The translations under genes and the position numbers were made by a program. DNA of 42,907 nucleotides, taken from positions 1 to 42,907 of the forward strand of contig JHYK01000025.1 in the NCBI GenBank assembly GCA_000621405.1, given 5' to 3'. Positions 26,725 to 35,791 of this stretch are shown in pieces. Numbering within the stretch: the first letter of the stretch is position 1; the number at the start of each line of letters is the position of its first letter. The notes beneath the pieces are model-generated. The model worked only from the letters and a program-made list of their open reading frames with translations. It did not search any database and was not told the DNA's origin. The DNA is from Lachnospiraceae bacterium AC3007. Lineage in GTDB: Bacteria > Bacillota > Clostridia > Lachnospirales > Lachnospiraceae.

Positions 26725-28902
26725 ATGGGTTGGTTTGACGAACAGATAAAGCAGAGAAAACTGAATGACATGCAGCAGTTTGCCGGTGCGTTTTCGGACA
26801 TGGCATCCGCTGTCATGGGCCGGTCTGCCTATAATGCCTACCAGGACGAGCGCATCCAGACTAAGAATGCCGTCGAGGAGGTGCTGAAGACCTTCCATCT
26901 CAAGCCCGGAAGGGTGCCGGATAGCATCAGCGATCCTATGGAACAGCTCGAATGCATGCTTCGTCCTCACGGGATCATGTACAGAAGGGTCACGCTCCCG
27001 AAAGGCTGGTATAAGGACGCGTTCGGTCCCATGATCACGCGCCGCGCCGATGACGACAGCGTGGTGGCGCTGATACCTTCAGGCCCTTCAGGCTACGATT
27101 TTTATGACACTCACGAAAAGAGCCGGCGCCGTCTGGATGCTTCTACCGAGAAGATTTTTATCGACCGCGCTCTCTGCTTCTACAGACCGTTGCCCTTAAG
27201 GGAGATGAGCGTTGCGGATCTTTTGAAATACATACTTCATACAGTATCGACGCACGACCTCATTTCGCTTCTGGCCGCGACCGGCATAGTCACGCTCACC
27301 GGCACGCTGCTTCCGAGATTCCAGAACCTCCTCTTTGAGAACGTGCTGAAGTATGGCAATAACACCGTACTTTTGGGAGCCCTGGCTTTTGTATTTTCAT
27401 ACTCCGTCACCATTACGCTCCTTACAATCTTCAAGAATCTTATCCTCAACCGTCTGGTGACCAGGACAGAATTCTCGGTGGAAGCCGCAGTCATGATGAG
27501 AGTGCTCTCCCTGCCTGCCGACTTCTTCCATGACTACGGCACCGGAGAGCTTGCGCAGAGGGTCGGCTACATGAGCACCCTGACTCAGAGCCTCATGAAC
27601 TCCATATATTCCACGGGCCTTACGGCGCTGTTCTCTCTGATCTATGTAGTGCAGATCAGACATTTCGCGCCCATGCTTCTCCTTCCGTCGCTTGCGATCA
27701 TAGCGCTGAATGTATTCTTCACGCTGGTCCTCTCCTTCCTTTCTCTGAGGATAGCAAAGCAGAGGATGGAGCAGGACACCAAGGTCTCAAGCCTCTCCTA
27801 CGCCCTCATCACAGGGTTGCAGAAGATCAAACTCTCGGGTTCGGAAAAAAGAGCCTTCGCAAAATGGGCCTCCGTCTATGCCGAAGAAGCCCGTCTCGAG
27901 TATGATCTCCCCTGGTACTTAAGGGTGAGCAGCACCATACCTCTCAGCATAGGACTTATAGGAACAGTGGTGATCTATGCGATAGCGATAGGCTCGGGCC
28001 TCCCCGCATCGGATTACTTCTCCTTCAACACCTCATACGGCATGGTCATGGCAGCCTTCCAGTCGCTTGCCACCATTGCTCTTGTGATCGCGCACATCAG
28101 AGGAATGCTCGAGCTTGTCAGCCCGATCATGAAAGCAAAGCCCGAGATATCCGAGAACAATCAGATCGTATCCCGCCTGTCGGGATCGATAGAGCTGGCG
28201 CACGTATCCTTCAGATACAAGCCCGGCATGCCTCTTGTGATCAATGACATGAACCTCAAGATATCCGCCGGGCAGTACATCGCCATAGTAGGCAGGACGG
28301 GGTGTGGTAAATCAACGCTCATGCGCCTCCTTCTCGGATTTGAAAAACCCGTCAAAGGTGCAATATACTATGATGGAAAAGATCTGCAAAAGCTCGATCT
28401 CAAATCACTTCGTCAGAAGATCGGTGTCGTCATGCAGAACGGCCGCCTCATTGCAGGCAGCATATTTGAAAACGTCGCCATAGCCTGCCCGAAGCTTACG
28501 ATGGAGGAAGCATGGGCCGCCTGCGAGCTTGCCGGCATAGCCGACGACATAAGGCAGATGCCGATGGGCATGCACACGATGGTCGCGGAAGGAAGCGGCG
28601 GCATATCCGGCGGACAGAGACAGCGTCTCATGATAGCAAGAGCGATAGCCGGAAGGCCGCGTATACTCATGTTTGACGAGGCCACATCCGCTCTGGATAA
28701 TAAGACTCAGAAGCAGGTCACAGAGGCGCTGGATGCGCTGAAGTGCACGAGGATAGTCATAGCCCACAGACTGTCGACCATAAGACAGTGTGACAGGATA
28801 CTCGTGATCGATGAAGGCCATATCATAGAAGACGGAACTTACGAAGAGCTTATGGCAATGGACGGATTTTTTGCAAAGCTTGTCGAGAGACAGAAAGTAT
28901 AA
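26725..28902 (+). CDS. NHLP-type bacteriocin export ABC transporter, permease/ATPase subunit 2
   Basis: This is a 725-residue ABC exporter without a peptidase domain. Residues 1-160 form a cytoplasmic region typical of NHLP subunit 2. The membrane domain spans about 178-465. The ATPase has Walker A GRTGCGKST (523-531), ISGGQRQ (627-633), Walker B ILMFDE (647-652) and AHRLST. It probably forms a heterodimer or a sequential pair with exporter 1. The ATG at 26725 has only a weak GGAG 12 bases upstream, and the next ATG is at codon 16, so the exact start is uncertain. The second half is clearly functional by motif. Confidence 0.88.
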   Translation: MGWFDEQIKQRKLNDMQQFAGAFSDMASAVMGRSAYNAYQDERIQTKNAVEEVLKTFHLKPGRVPDSISDPMEQLECMLRPHGIMYRRVTLPKGWYKDAFGPMITRRADDDSVVALIPSGPSGYDFYDTHEKSRRRLDASTEKIFIDRALCFYRPLPLREMSVADLLKYILHTVSTHDLISLLAATGIVTLTGTLLPRFQNLLFENVLKYGNNTVLLGALAFVFSYSVTITLLTIFKNLILNRLVTRTEFSVEAAVMMRVLSLPADFFHDYGTGELAQRVGYMSTLTQSLMNSIYSTGLTALFSLIYVVQIRHFAPMLLLPSLAIIALNVFFTLVLSFLSLRIAKQRMEQDTKVSSLSYALITGLQKIKLSGSEKRAFAKWASVYAEEARLEYDLPWYLRVSSTIPLSIGLIGTVVIYAIAIGSGLPASDYFSFNTSYGMVMAAFQSLATIALVIAHIRGMLELVSPIMKAKPEISENNQIVSRLSGSIELAHVSFRYKPGMPLVINDMNLKISAGQYIAIVGRTGCGKSTLMRLLLGFEKPVKGAIYYDGKDLQKLDLKSLRQKIGVVMQNGRLIAGSIFENVAIACPKLTMEEAWAACELAGIADDIRQMPMGMHTMVAEGSGGISGGQRQRLMIARAIAGRPRILMFDEATSALDNKTQKQVTEALDALKCTRIVIAHRLSTIRQCDRILVIDEGHIIEDGTYEELMAMDGFFAKLVERQKV

Positions 28903-28914
28903 GAGGAGGATCAT

Positions 28915-29322
28915 ATGCAGACTCAGACAATGGCATGCACAAGGTGCAGAAGGCTTTTCAATTATATCGGAGGCGAGCGGCTCTGCCCTTCATGTAAGGA
29001 AGAGTCCGAGAAGGAATTCCAGCGTGTCAGGGATTACATATGGGATCATAAGGGCTGCAACTTAGTCGAAGTATCCGAATTCTGCGAAGTATCCGAGAAG
29101 CAGATCAAGGAATGGATCAGATCCGAGAGGCTTGAATTCTACTCTCCGGCCGGAGATATCGTCTGTGAGAAATGCGGTACCCCTATAATAAGCGGAAGAT
29201 TCTGCGACAAGTGCCGGTCTGAGATGGTGGGAGAGCTCAAATCCGCTATCAAAAAGGATGCTCCGGCACCGCCCGTTAAGAAGGACAATTCCGATCATAA
29301 GGACAGGATGAGATTCCTTTGA
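28915..29322 (+). CDS. YvyF-like (flagellar-operon type) zinc-ribbon protein
   Basis: This is a 135-residue small protein with two zinc ribbons: Cys8/11 with Cys24/27, and Cys84/87 with Cys97/100. Between them is a helix-turn-helix-like helical region (VEVSEFCEVSEKQIKEWIRSE). The overall pattern matches the YvyF/TIGR03826 family found in flagellar operons of Firmicutes, but no flagellar gene is in this window. It begins 12 bases after exporter 2 with an AGAGGAGG site, so it is part of the exporter operon. A role as an adaptor or regulator is only a guess. Confidence 0.7.
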   Translation: MQTQTMACTRCRRLFNYIGGERLCPSCKEESEKEFQRVRDYIWDHKGCNLVEVSEFCEVSEKQIKEWIRSERLEFYSPAGDIVCEKCGTPIISGRFCDKCRSEMVGELKSAIKKDAPAPPVKKDNSDHKDRMRFL

Positions 29323-29366
29323 TGAGTTAAGCGCTGTATCCCGTTAGCAATGGACAGGAGGACGAT

Positions 29367-30473
29367 ATGAAGAGTGATTTTTCCCAGGGCGCGATGACAT
29401 TTTTCCTGGAGGGACGTATTGATTCGAGCAATGCCGCCGAGGTGGAAGCGGACATCATGGACAACAGCCCTCTTTTCGACAACGTGGACATAGCCTTTGA
29501 CGCGAAGGGTCTGGAATACATCTCCAGCGCGGGTCTGCGCGTACTGCTGAAGGTCAAGAAGGCCACCGGCAAGGACATAATAGTCAGGAATGTCTCGGAC
29601 GAAGTCTTCGATATCTTCGATGTCACGGGCTTTGGAGACATCTTCACCATAGAGCGTCAGATGAGACAGATCTCTCTTAAGGGCTGCAAAAAGATAAGCT
29701 CTGCCTTAAACGGTGAGATCTTCCAGCTGTCCGACGACGAGATGGTCAAGGTCTACGGTTCATCCGTACCTCTGGAGGATGTAAAGAAAGAACGCTCATA
29801 TGCCCAGACAGCCATGGTCTACGGTGTTCCGACCCTCATCCCCTATGATGTCGTAAAATGCGAGCAGGGCTACGGTCTCGTCTTTGAAAAAGCCGAGATG
29901 ACATCCCTCGCCTATCTTATAAGCCATGATCCGTCCCGTCTTGAAGGTCTTGCGAAAATGCTCGCAAAGACCTTAAAGGAGCTTCATTCCACGGAGATAC
30001 CGAAGGACAAGCTCCCCAACATAAAGGACAGATACAATGAATGGCTGAAGGAGATCGATGATCCGACAGACAGCAAGATAACCGTGTTCTCGACTCTCAT
30101 CAATTCGATCCCCGACAGCAGCACCTACGTGCACGGAGATATCAATCTCAACAGCGTCATGGTACAGGGCGATGAACTCCTGCTTCTGGATATGTCGGGA
30201 AGCGCCTACGGCAATCAGCTGTTTGACCTCTCCGCGCTCTTTGCTTCTCTCGTAGGAATAGAGGCGAAGGATGAAGGGTACTGCAGGAGGACATACGGAC
30301 TCACAAAGGCAGTGTGCGTTACTTTCTGGAATTCATTCTTTAATGAATACATGAGCGACAGACAGGGCGAGATAAACTCGATGAATCAGCTCCTGCTCAA
30401 GTACTTCGTGCTCAAGCAGAGCGTGCTCATGAAGCTTGAGGACAAGCACCGTTTCTGGGTGCAGCAGCAGTGA
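29367..30473 (+). CDS. STAS domain fused to an APH-like kinase
   Basis: This is a 368-residue fusion. Residues 1-100 are a STAS (anti-sigma-factor antagonist) domain with the usual phosphorylation loop YISSAGLRVLL (Ser53/54). Residues about 110-340 are an aminoglycoside-phosphotransferase/TIGR02172-like kinase fold. Its catalytic loop is HGDINLN (His256, Asp258, Asn262), and a metal-binding LLDMSG (Asp275) stands where DxD is common. An attractive inference is that the kinase phosphorylates its own STAS domain or a partner protein. An AGGAGG site precedes the ATG. It is separated by 44 bases from the zinc-ribbon gene and lies in the same operon. Confidence 0.75.
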   Translation: MKSDFSQGAMTFFLEGRIDSSNAAEVEADIMDNSPLFDNVDIAFDAKGLEYISSAGLRVLLKVKKATGKDIIVRNVSDEVFDIFDVTGFGDIFTIERQMRQISLKGCKKISSALNGEIFQLSDDEMVKVYGSSVPLEDVKKERSYAQTAMVYGVPTLIPYDVVKCEQGYGLVFEKAEMTSLAYLISHDPSRLEGLAKMLAKTLKELHSTEIPKDKLPNIKDRYNEWLKEIDDPTDSKITVFSTLINSIPDSSTYVHGDINLNSVMVQGDELLLLDMSGSAYGNQLFDLSALFASLVGIEAKDEGYCRRTYGLTKAVCVTFWNSFFNEYMSDRQGEINSMNQLLLKYFVLKQSVLMKLEDKHRFWVQQQ

Positions 30474-30491
30474 TATCAAGGGGGATAAGAC

Positions 30492-31286
30492 ATGAGAGGT
30501 CAGTTACCCGGCAGCCCTCCGCCTTCAAAAGAATCCGATAAGAAGGGCATGTCATCATCTGTAGAAATGGAATATCTTCTGGACAAGTCACATACCTGTC
30601 CGGTCTGTCATAGGGTGTTTACCGCAAAGACGGTCCTTGCCAAAAAAGCCGAATCCAACGGCCTTGATATCGATCTGATGCCGCGTTTTAAGAACGTGGA
30701 TCTGCTGAAATACCGCGTAGTCGAATGCCCCTCATGCGGATATGCCGATCTGGATCAGTCATTCGAAAAGATCAATCCGAGGGAGGCTTCATCATTAAAG
30801 GAAAAGGCCTTAAAGAATGACAAGGACGCTCCGAGCGAGGTCTTCGTCAGAGAATACGCGGATGCTTACAGATATTACAAATCAGCCTTAAGATGCTGTC
30901 TCGTACGCGGCTGCCGCAGCAGCAAGAGAGGACAGACCGCCATCAATGCCGCCTGGCTCTTAAGATCCTGGCGCGAGAAGCTCAAATGGGACGGGTATGT
31001 CATATCCGATACGGATCCCATGACCATGGATGAGGAGAGAAAGCTTATCAAATACGCTCTCCGGAATTTCAAGGATGCCGAGCTTAATGAAGAATTCCCC
31101 ATCAGCGGGATGGACGAGCCCACCTTTGATTATTTCATGGCAGCTCTCTGCTATAATCAGGACGAGATAGACAATGCAGGGAAATACGTGCTCCGGGCTC
31201 TTTCAAACAGAGCCTTAAAGCCGCTGCTCCGCCCCATGGCGGAAGATCTTCGTGACATGATAAAGGAAAGAAGACATCAGGCTTAG
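30492..31286 (+). CDS. DUF2225-family zinc-ribbon protein
   Basis: This is a 264-residue DUF2225 member. Zinc-ribbon cysteines are in HTCPVCHRVF (36, 39) and ECPSCGYAD (79, 82). They are followed by an all-helical region that looks TPR-like (YYKSALRCC, NAAWLLRSW, YFMAALCYNQ). Function is unknown for the family. It has a full-length paralogue at 39762-40652 with the same motif order. The start is placed at 30492 behind GGGGG; an in-frame ATG at 30549 is an alternative. It is the last plus-strand gene before the convergent glycan cluster. Confidence 0.8.
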   Translation: MRGQLPGSPPPSKESDKKGMSSSVEMEYLLDKSHTCPVCHRVFTAKTVLAKKAESNGLDIDLMPRFKNVDLLKYRVVECPSCGYADLDQSFEKINPREASSLKEKALKNDKDAPSEVFVREYADAYRYYKSALRCCLVRGCRSSKRGQTAINAAWLLRSWREKLKWDGYVISDTDPMTMDEERKLIKYALRNFKDAELNEEFPISGMDEPTFDYFMAALCYNQDEIDNAGKYVLRALSNRALKPLLRPMAEDLRDMIKERRHQA

Positions 31287-31310
31287 AAGACATGAAGCAG
31301 ACCATGCGGG

Positions 31311-32714
31311 CTAATACGCGTTCTTATTTATCAGCCCCCTGAATACCGTCATGAACATGATCCTGATATCAAAGAGAACACTCCAGTTCTCGATATAATA
31401 GATGTCAAACTTAATGCGGTCCTTTATCGAGGTATCGCCCCGAAGACCGTTCACCTGCGCCCATCCGGTAAGTCCCGGGCGCACCTGATGCTTCACCATG
31501 TATCTTGGTATCTCTTCCTTGAACTGAGCGACAAACTGCGGCCGCTCGGGTCTCGGTCCCACTATGGACATATCACCCTTGAGGATATTGATGAGCTGGG
31601 GAAGCTCATCCATGCTGGTCCTTCTCAGTACCCTTCCTACCTTCGTGACCCTCGGATCATTCTGCGTAGTCCAGCCCTTCTTTTCCTCGCTCTCCTTCTG
31701 CAGCTCCATCGTACGGAATTTGTACATGATGAATTTCGTATTATGTAAACCAACGCGCTCCTGCCTGTATATGACAGGTCCCTTCGACGAAACCTTCACA
31801 GCTATCGCAGAAGCGAGGAATATCGGCGAGAAAATGATGAGCATCAGTATGGAGCCCACTATATCCATCGTCCGTTTTACGAATCTGTTCTCGGTCGCTG
31901 TAAGAGGAACGTTCCTTATATTGATGACAGGGAGTCCCTCCACGTCCTCCATTATAGGCCTCGACGGGATGACGCGGTTGTAGTCGGGGATGAACTGCGT
32001 ATGGACGCCGCTCTTCTCGCATTTCTCCACTATCCTCTCCAGCTTGCTGTACTCATCCAGAGGAAGGGTGATCGCGATCTCCATAATCTTATTTTCAGGA
32101 AGGATCACATCAAGGTTGGCTATGCGGCCAAGAACCTTGACTCCTCTGAGCAGGGTTCCCGCAGGCACTCTGTCATCGAGGATGCCGCAGACCTCGTAGC
32201 CCCAGTGAGGGTTGAGCCTGATACGCCGGATATATTCCTCAGCGGACTTTGAATAACCCACAAGGAGCAGGTATTTCTTGTTGTAGCCCTTCTTTCTGAT
32301 GAAATGAAGGATGTATCTGATGATGTTCCTCATCAGGGTCTCGAGCATTATGTTAACCACGCCGAAGATGACCAGCATGGACCTTGCAAAGTCAGTCTGG
32401 TTGATGACATAAAGCACGGACACGAAGCCTATGAAGCCCACGGTGTTGGCATTGATTATGTTAACCAATTCCTTCCTTCGCCCGCCGAGTCTCTTGGATC
32501 TGTATAGGCCAAACTGATAATACAGGAAGATGTATGAGATGATAAGGAAGGGCAGAGCCTCCATGTACATGTACATCGGAAGATGAGGTATCATCGGGTC
32601 ATCGAGCGGTGTCTCAAACCTTATCTCGTAGGCGATGACATAGGACGCTGCAGTGACCGCGCCGTCCATTACCATATGTATCCTGTTAAGGAAATTCTGA
32701 TTATCCCTTATCAA
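31311..32714 (-). CDS. Exopolysaccharide polyprenyl-phosphate sugar-1-phosphate transferase (WbaP/WcaJ type)
   Basis: This is a 467-residue enzyme that starts lipid-linked glycan assembly by moving a sugar-1-phosphate to undecaprenyl phosphate. The N-terminal half has membrane helices and a CoA-binding-like Rossmann domain (YLLLVGYSKSAEEYIRRI). The C-terminal catalytic part shows KRTMDIVGS, GPVIYRQERVG, MYKFRTM, STSMDELPQL-type (here RTSMDELPQL), GDMSIVGPRPE and VRPGLTGWAQVNG. I use the TTG at 32714 because GGGGTGAAG lies just upstream and it follows the glycosyltransferase stop closely. Codons 14 and 16 are ATG alternatives. It is the last gene of the glycan operon. Confidence 0.92.
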   Translation of the reverse strand: MIRDNQNFLNRIHMVMDGAVTAASYVIAYEIRFETPLDDPMIPHLPMYMYMEALPFLIISYIFLYYQFGLYRSKRLGGRRKELVNIINANTVGFIGFVSVLYVINQTDFARSMLVIFGVVNIMLETLMRNIIRYILHFIRKKGYNKKYLLLVGYSKSAEEYIRRIRLNPHWGYEVCGILDDRVPAGTLLRGVKVLGRIANLDVILPENKIMEIAITLPLDEYSKLERIVEKCEKSGVHTQFIPDYNRVIPSRPIMEDVEGLPVINIRNVPLTATENRFVKRTMDIVGSILMLIIFSPIFLASAIAVKVSSKGPVIYRQERVGLHNTKFIMYKFRTMELQKESEEKKGWTTQNDPRVTKVGRVLRRTSMDELPQLINILKGDMSIVGPRPERPQFVAQFKEEIPRYMVKHQVRPGLTGWAQVNGLRGDTSIKDRIKFDIYYIENWSVLFDIRIMFMTVFRGLINKNAY

Positions 32715-32718
32715 TACT

Positions 32719-33672
32719 TCACCCCGGCAGTCTTCTGAAAAGATTCAGCCACAGCTCCAGCTGTATCCTCACATAGTTCTTCAGGTTCCTGGAAGAATAA
32801 GGGAATTTCCTGGCCTCACGGCACAGGATATATCCTCTCTTCAGTCCCGAAAGATAAGCGCGCCCATGTCCTATCAGGATAAAAAACAATGCCTTTATCG
32901 AAAAACCGGCCAGAAGGAAGGGCAGATTGAGTATGATCTGGAGTACCGGCATGTTCTTCATGATAAGATACATATTGTTGCGAGCCGATATGCGGATCTT
33001 GAAATCATTGTACCGGCTTCCGGTAGCGCCGCTGCCCACGTGATAGACCTTTGCGTCCGGACAGTACACATTCCTGTATCCCATTATCCGCGCCCTGTAT
33101 CCTATATCAGTATCTTCAAGATAGGCAAAATGGAATTCATCAAACCAGCCAATCTCGTCGAGTATGCTCCTCCTGTATATGGCCGCGCCTCCGCATGCCG
33201 AGAAGACATCGGCAGGCTTGTCGTACCATTTGAGCTTCCTTCCCTTGCCTCTGGCATATGCCCAGCCGAAAGCGGAATACAGATCTCCCGCTCCGTCGAT
33301 ACGGTCCTTATCCTTCATCTGTATCATCCTTGAAGCGACCGAGAAGATCCGTCCGTCCTTCTGTATCGTATCGACAAGAGCCGCCACAAAGCCCTGCTCC
33401 GCTATCGTATCCGAATTAAGAAGAAGGGCAAAGGGAGCCTTGGACATCTTCAGTCCCTCGTTTACGGCCCTTGAGAATCCGTAATTCTGATCCAGTCTCT
33501 TAAGCCTGACCGAAGGATACTCCTTCTCAACAAGGTCAGCAGAACCATCCTTTGAATCGTTGTCCACGACTATGATCTCAAAGTCCCTGTATTCCTGCCT
33601 TAAAAGAGAATCAAGACAGTCCTTTATGAATTCTGCCCCGTTGTAATTCGGGATGATGACACTGACTTCCAT
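32719..33672 (-). CDS. Glycosyltransferase family 2 (rhamnosyltransferase-like)
   Basis: This is a 317-residue GT2 enzyme. VSVIIPNYNG and VVDNDSKDGS form the nucleotide-sugar site, LLNSDT is the DxD-equivalent, and YLEDTDIGYRARIMG is the conserved acceptor-site region seen in rhamnosyltransferase-like enzymes. A hydrophobic stretch near residues 245-270 may associate with the membrane. I chose the ATG at 33672; a TTG seven codons upstream would overlap the previous gene and lacks a ribosome site. The substrate is unknown. Confidence 0.88.
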   Translation of the reverse strand: MEVSVIIPNYNGAEFIKDCLDSLLRQEYRDFEIIVVDNDSKDGSADLVEKEYPSVRLKRLDQNYGFSRAVNEGLKMSKAPFALLLNSDTIAEQGFVAALVDTIQKDGRIFSVASRMIQMKDKDRIDGAGDLYSAFGWAYARGKGRKLKWYDKPADVFSACGGAAIYRRSILDEIGWFDEFHFAYLEDTDIGYRARIMGYRNVYCPDAKVYHVGSGATGSRYNDFKIRISARNNMYLIMKNMPVLQIILNLPFLLAGFSIKALFFILIGHGRAYLSGLKRGYILCREARKFPYSSRNLKNYVRIQLELWLNLFRRLPG

Positions 33673-33679
33673 TTTCCCC

Positions 33680-34948
33680 CTATTTTTTAACAAATATCAT
33701 CTGCGGATCTATTACTACGCTGTATCCTCTGTCCTGGATCTTCCTGCACATCCTTCCCGAATCGCTGCTCATGCAGTCTTCGAGAGATGATCTTATCAGC
33801 ACGCACTGATTTGAGATTATGTCAACCTTTCTCCTGAGGGCCGCCATATGGAATTCTCCGGACAGTCTGTAATTCATGCCACGATACAGAGGCACTATCT
33901 CTCTGTCTTCATTCCTCTCATATCCGGCAGACAGCACGCGCCCCATGTGGTCTATGACCCTTCCTCCGATCGCGCCGACATCGGGATTCGCATCAAGATA
34001 GGCACGCATCCTGCCTTCATTTCCGGGGCTCAGGGGTCTTATCCCTTCACCCAGATGCATCTTGTATGCGCTCTCCTCTACAAGATCGGTGAAGTATTCC
34101 ACCCTGTAGAAGCCCCTGTGCTCCGTCTCGGAGACAAGAGCCATCTGGCCGTTTCTCTTCAGATAATCCTCGATGGCCCTCTTCCCTGCGGAATGCGCAT
34201 AGGTCTTCTCTGCGGGATCGCCGGCCGTGGAGCCCTTGTGTATCCTCCAGTGATAGAGCACGCGTCTTATATGCGATATCTGATCGGGAGATATCTCCTC
34301 CGCGCATCTTAAGATAAAGTCGTGATCCTGCGCTCCGTCGTACTCGCTCCTGAAGCCGCCGACTTTAAGCGCGAGCTCCCTTTTCACCGCAAGGAAATGA
34401 CAGACATAATTATTGGAGAGCAACAGCTCTATGTCAAAGTCCGGCTTCCTGAAAGGCCTTGAATACCTGCCCTTCTTGCCGTCGTACTTATCCTCATCAG
34501 AGTAGATGAGAGCAGCGCCCATATTGGCCTCGAGCGCTATGCGGTAGAGCGCATCGGGCTCTATCAGATCATCCTGATCCAAAAGCGCGATGTAATCGCC
34601 CTTTGCTTCGGACAGAGCAGCGTTCGTATTCTCCGATATACCGCCGCCGACACCGAGCAGCAGCTCGTAATACGGATAGGTCTGCGCCTTAACGGATCTG
34701 AGCATCTCCCTGAAATACTGATCCTCCGGCTTGTAGGTGGGCACAAGGATAGAGATCAGCGGCTTCTGAGGAAGGCAGCTCCCGCTCTGTCTTGCTTTTG
34801 CGGCATCGTTTTCTTCGCCCTCCTTCAGGGCTGCCTTCATCTCCCTGTTATAATCCCTGTCGACCTTGCCGTCGCTAAGGTGCTGTCTTACGGCATAGAA
34901 GGTCTTCTTCATACCGTTGCGCTTGATATAATCAGATACTCTGTTCAT
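33680..34948 (-). CDS. Glycosyltransferase family 2
   Basis: This is a 422-residue protein. After about 60 residues (helical, charged) comes a GT2 catalytic domain: ISILVPTYKP, DYIALLDQDDLIEPDAL (DQDD at 124-127), IYSDEDKYD and the AQDHDFILRC motif. The C-terminal third (after about residue 300) has a second GT-like or accessory part ending in PQMIFVKK. It resembles glycan polymer glycosyltransferases. The substrate cannot be assigned. Confidence 0.88.
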   Translation of the reverse strand: MNRVSDYIKRNGMKKTFYAVRQHLSDGKVDRDYNREMKAALKEGEENDAAKARQSGSCLPQKPLISILVPTYKPEDQYFREMLRSVKAQTYPYYELLLGVGGGISENTNAALSEAKGDYIALLDQDDLIEPDALYRIALEANMGAALIYSDEDKYDGKKGRYSRPFRKPDFDIELLLSNNYVCHFLAVKRELALKVGGFRSEYDGAQDHDFILRCAEEISPDQISHIRRVLYHWRIHKGSTAGDPAEKTYAHSAGKRAIEDYLKRNGQMALVSETEHRGFYRVEYFTDLVEESAYKMHLGEGIRPLSPGNEGRMRAYLDANPDVGAIGGRVIDHMGRVLSAGYERNEDREIVPLYRGMNYRLSGEFHMAALRRKVDIISNQCVLIRSSLEDCMSSDSGRMCRKIQDRGYSVVIDPQMIFVKK

Positions 34949-34966
34949 TCCGAAAAAGCCTCAGCC

Positions 34967-35749
34967 TCAGATCTCGTCATATTCATACTTCGTACGCGGT
35001 ATGTCGCGGTATTCGCCCCTTATGGAATCCTTCATGTCCATGTAATCAAAGAGCAGCTTCAGCGTCTTCATGGACTGGGATGCCATCTTCACATTGGACA
35101 CCTGATCCGTCTCCCTCCACGATACCGGGAAAAACCTCATCGTAAGATCGTAATAGGATACCGCAAGGAGCATCGTGCAGTTGAACATCAGGTTATCCGG
35201 GAACTGCATGTAGAATCTGGTCCGAAGCGCCTTCACGTCATACATGTTGAGTCCGGAGCCCAGGTCAAATACACGCGTCCCCATGCCGAGAGCATAGAGG
35301 AAATTGTAGACTATATTGCCGGCCGTCCTGAAGAGCGAATAGCCCTCAAGCCGCGACTGGAGCATGAACCTTGCTCCGAGCACACAGTCATATCCCCTGT
35401 AGATCTCACGCTTCAGCACCGGATAGAAATCATGTATATCACCCTGATCGTCACCGTGGAGCACGATGATGTAGTCAAATTTCTGCTTTATCGCATACTC
35501 GAACGCGACCTTGTGAGACCCACCGAGGCCGTAGTTGTCTCTGTTCCTGAAAAGGCGGACAGGCATGTAGGTATGGCTTTTCATGAAGTCCTTCACGGCC
35601 TCCTCAGTCCCGTCGGTGCTGCGGTTATTTACCACGATCACCTCATCTATGTATCGCATGATCTTTTCATCGAGCGATCCGAGTACGCGGACGATCTGTT
35701 TTTCACAGTTATATGCAGGTATAAAGAGCAGAATACGCGGTCTTTTCAT
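34967..35749 (-). CDS. Glycosyltransferase family 2 (polyprenyl-phosphate mannosyltransferase-like)
   Basis: This is a 260-residue single-domain GT2 enzyme with LLFIPAYNCEKQI, VVNNRSTDGT, GLGGSHKVAFEYA and LHGDDQGD. It lacks membrane helices. The set of motifs resembles DPM1/ArnC-type enzymes that glycosylate polyprenyl phosphate. AAGGAGAAG precedes the ATG. It is 42 bases downstream of a second GT2 of similar type; the two are related but far from identical. Confidence 0.85.
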   Translation of the reverse strand: MKRPRILLFIPAYNCEKQIVRVLGSLDEKIMRYIDEVIVVNNRSTDGTEEAVKDFMKSHTYMPVRLFRNRDNYGLGGSHKVAFEYAIKQKFDYIIVLHGDDQGDIHDFYPVLKREIYRGYDCVLGARFMLQSRLEGYSLFRTAGNIVYNFLYALGMGTRVFDLGSGLNMYDVKALRTRFYMQFPDNLMFNCTMLLAVSYYDLTMRFFPVSWRETDQVSNVKMASQSMKTLKLLFDYMDMKDSIRGEYRDIPRTKYEYDEI

Positions 35750-35791
35750 CTTCTTCTCCTTTCGTCTTACATGCAGTCTCAGGATCCTTGG

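Noticed and set aside
26445-26970. Minus-strand frames over the 38-bp repeats as possible exported peptide genes
   Set aside because: They read through the repeat and the antisense of exporter genes, with repeated nonsense peptide and no ribosome site.
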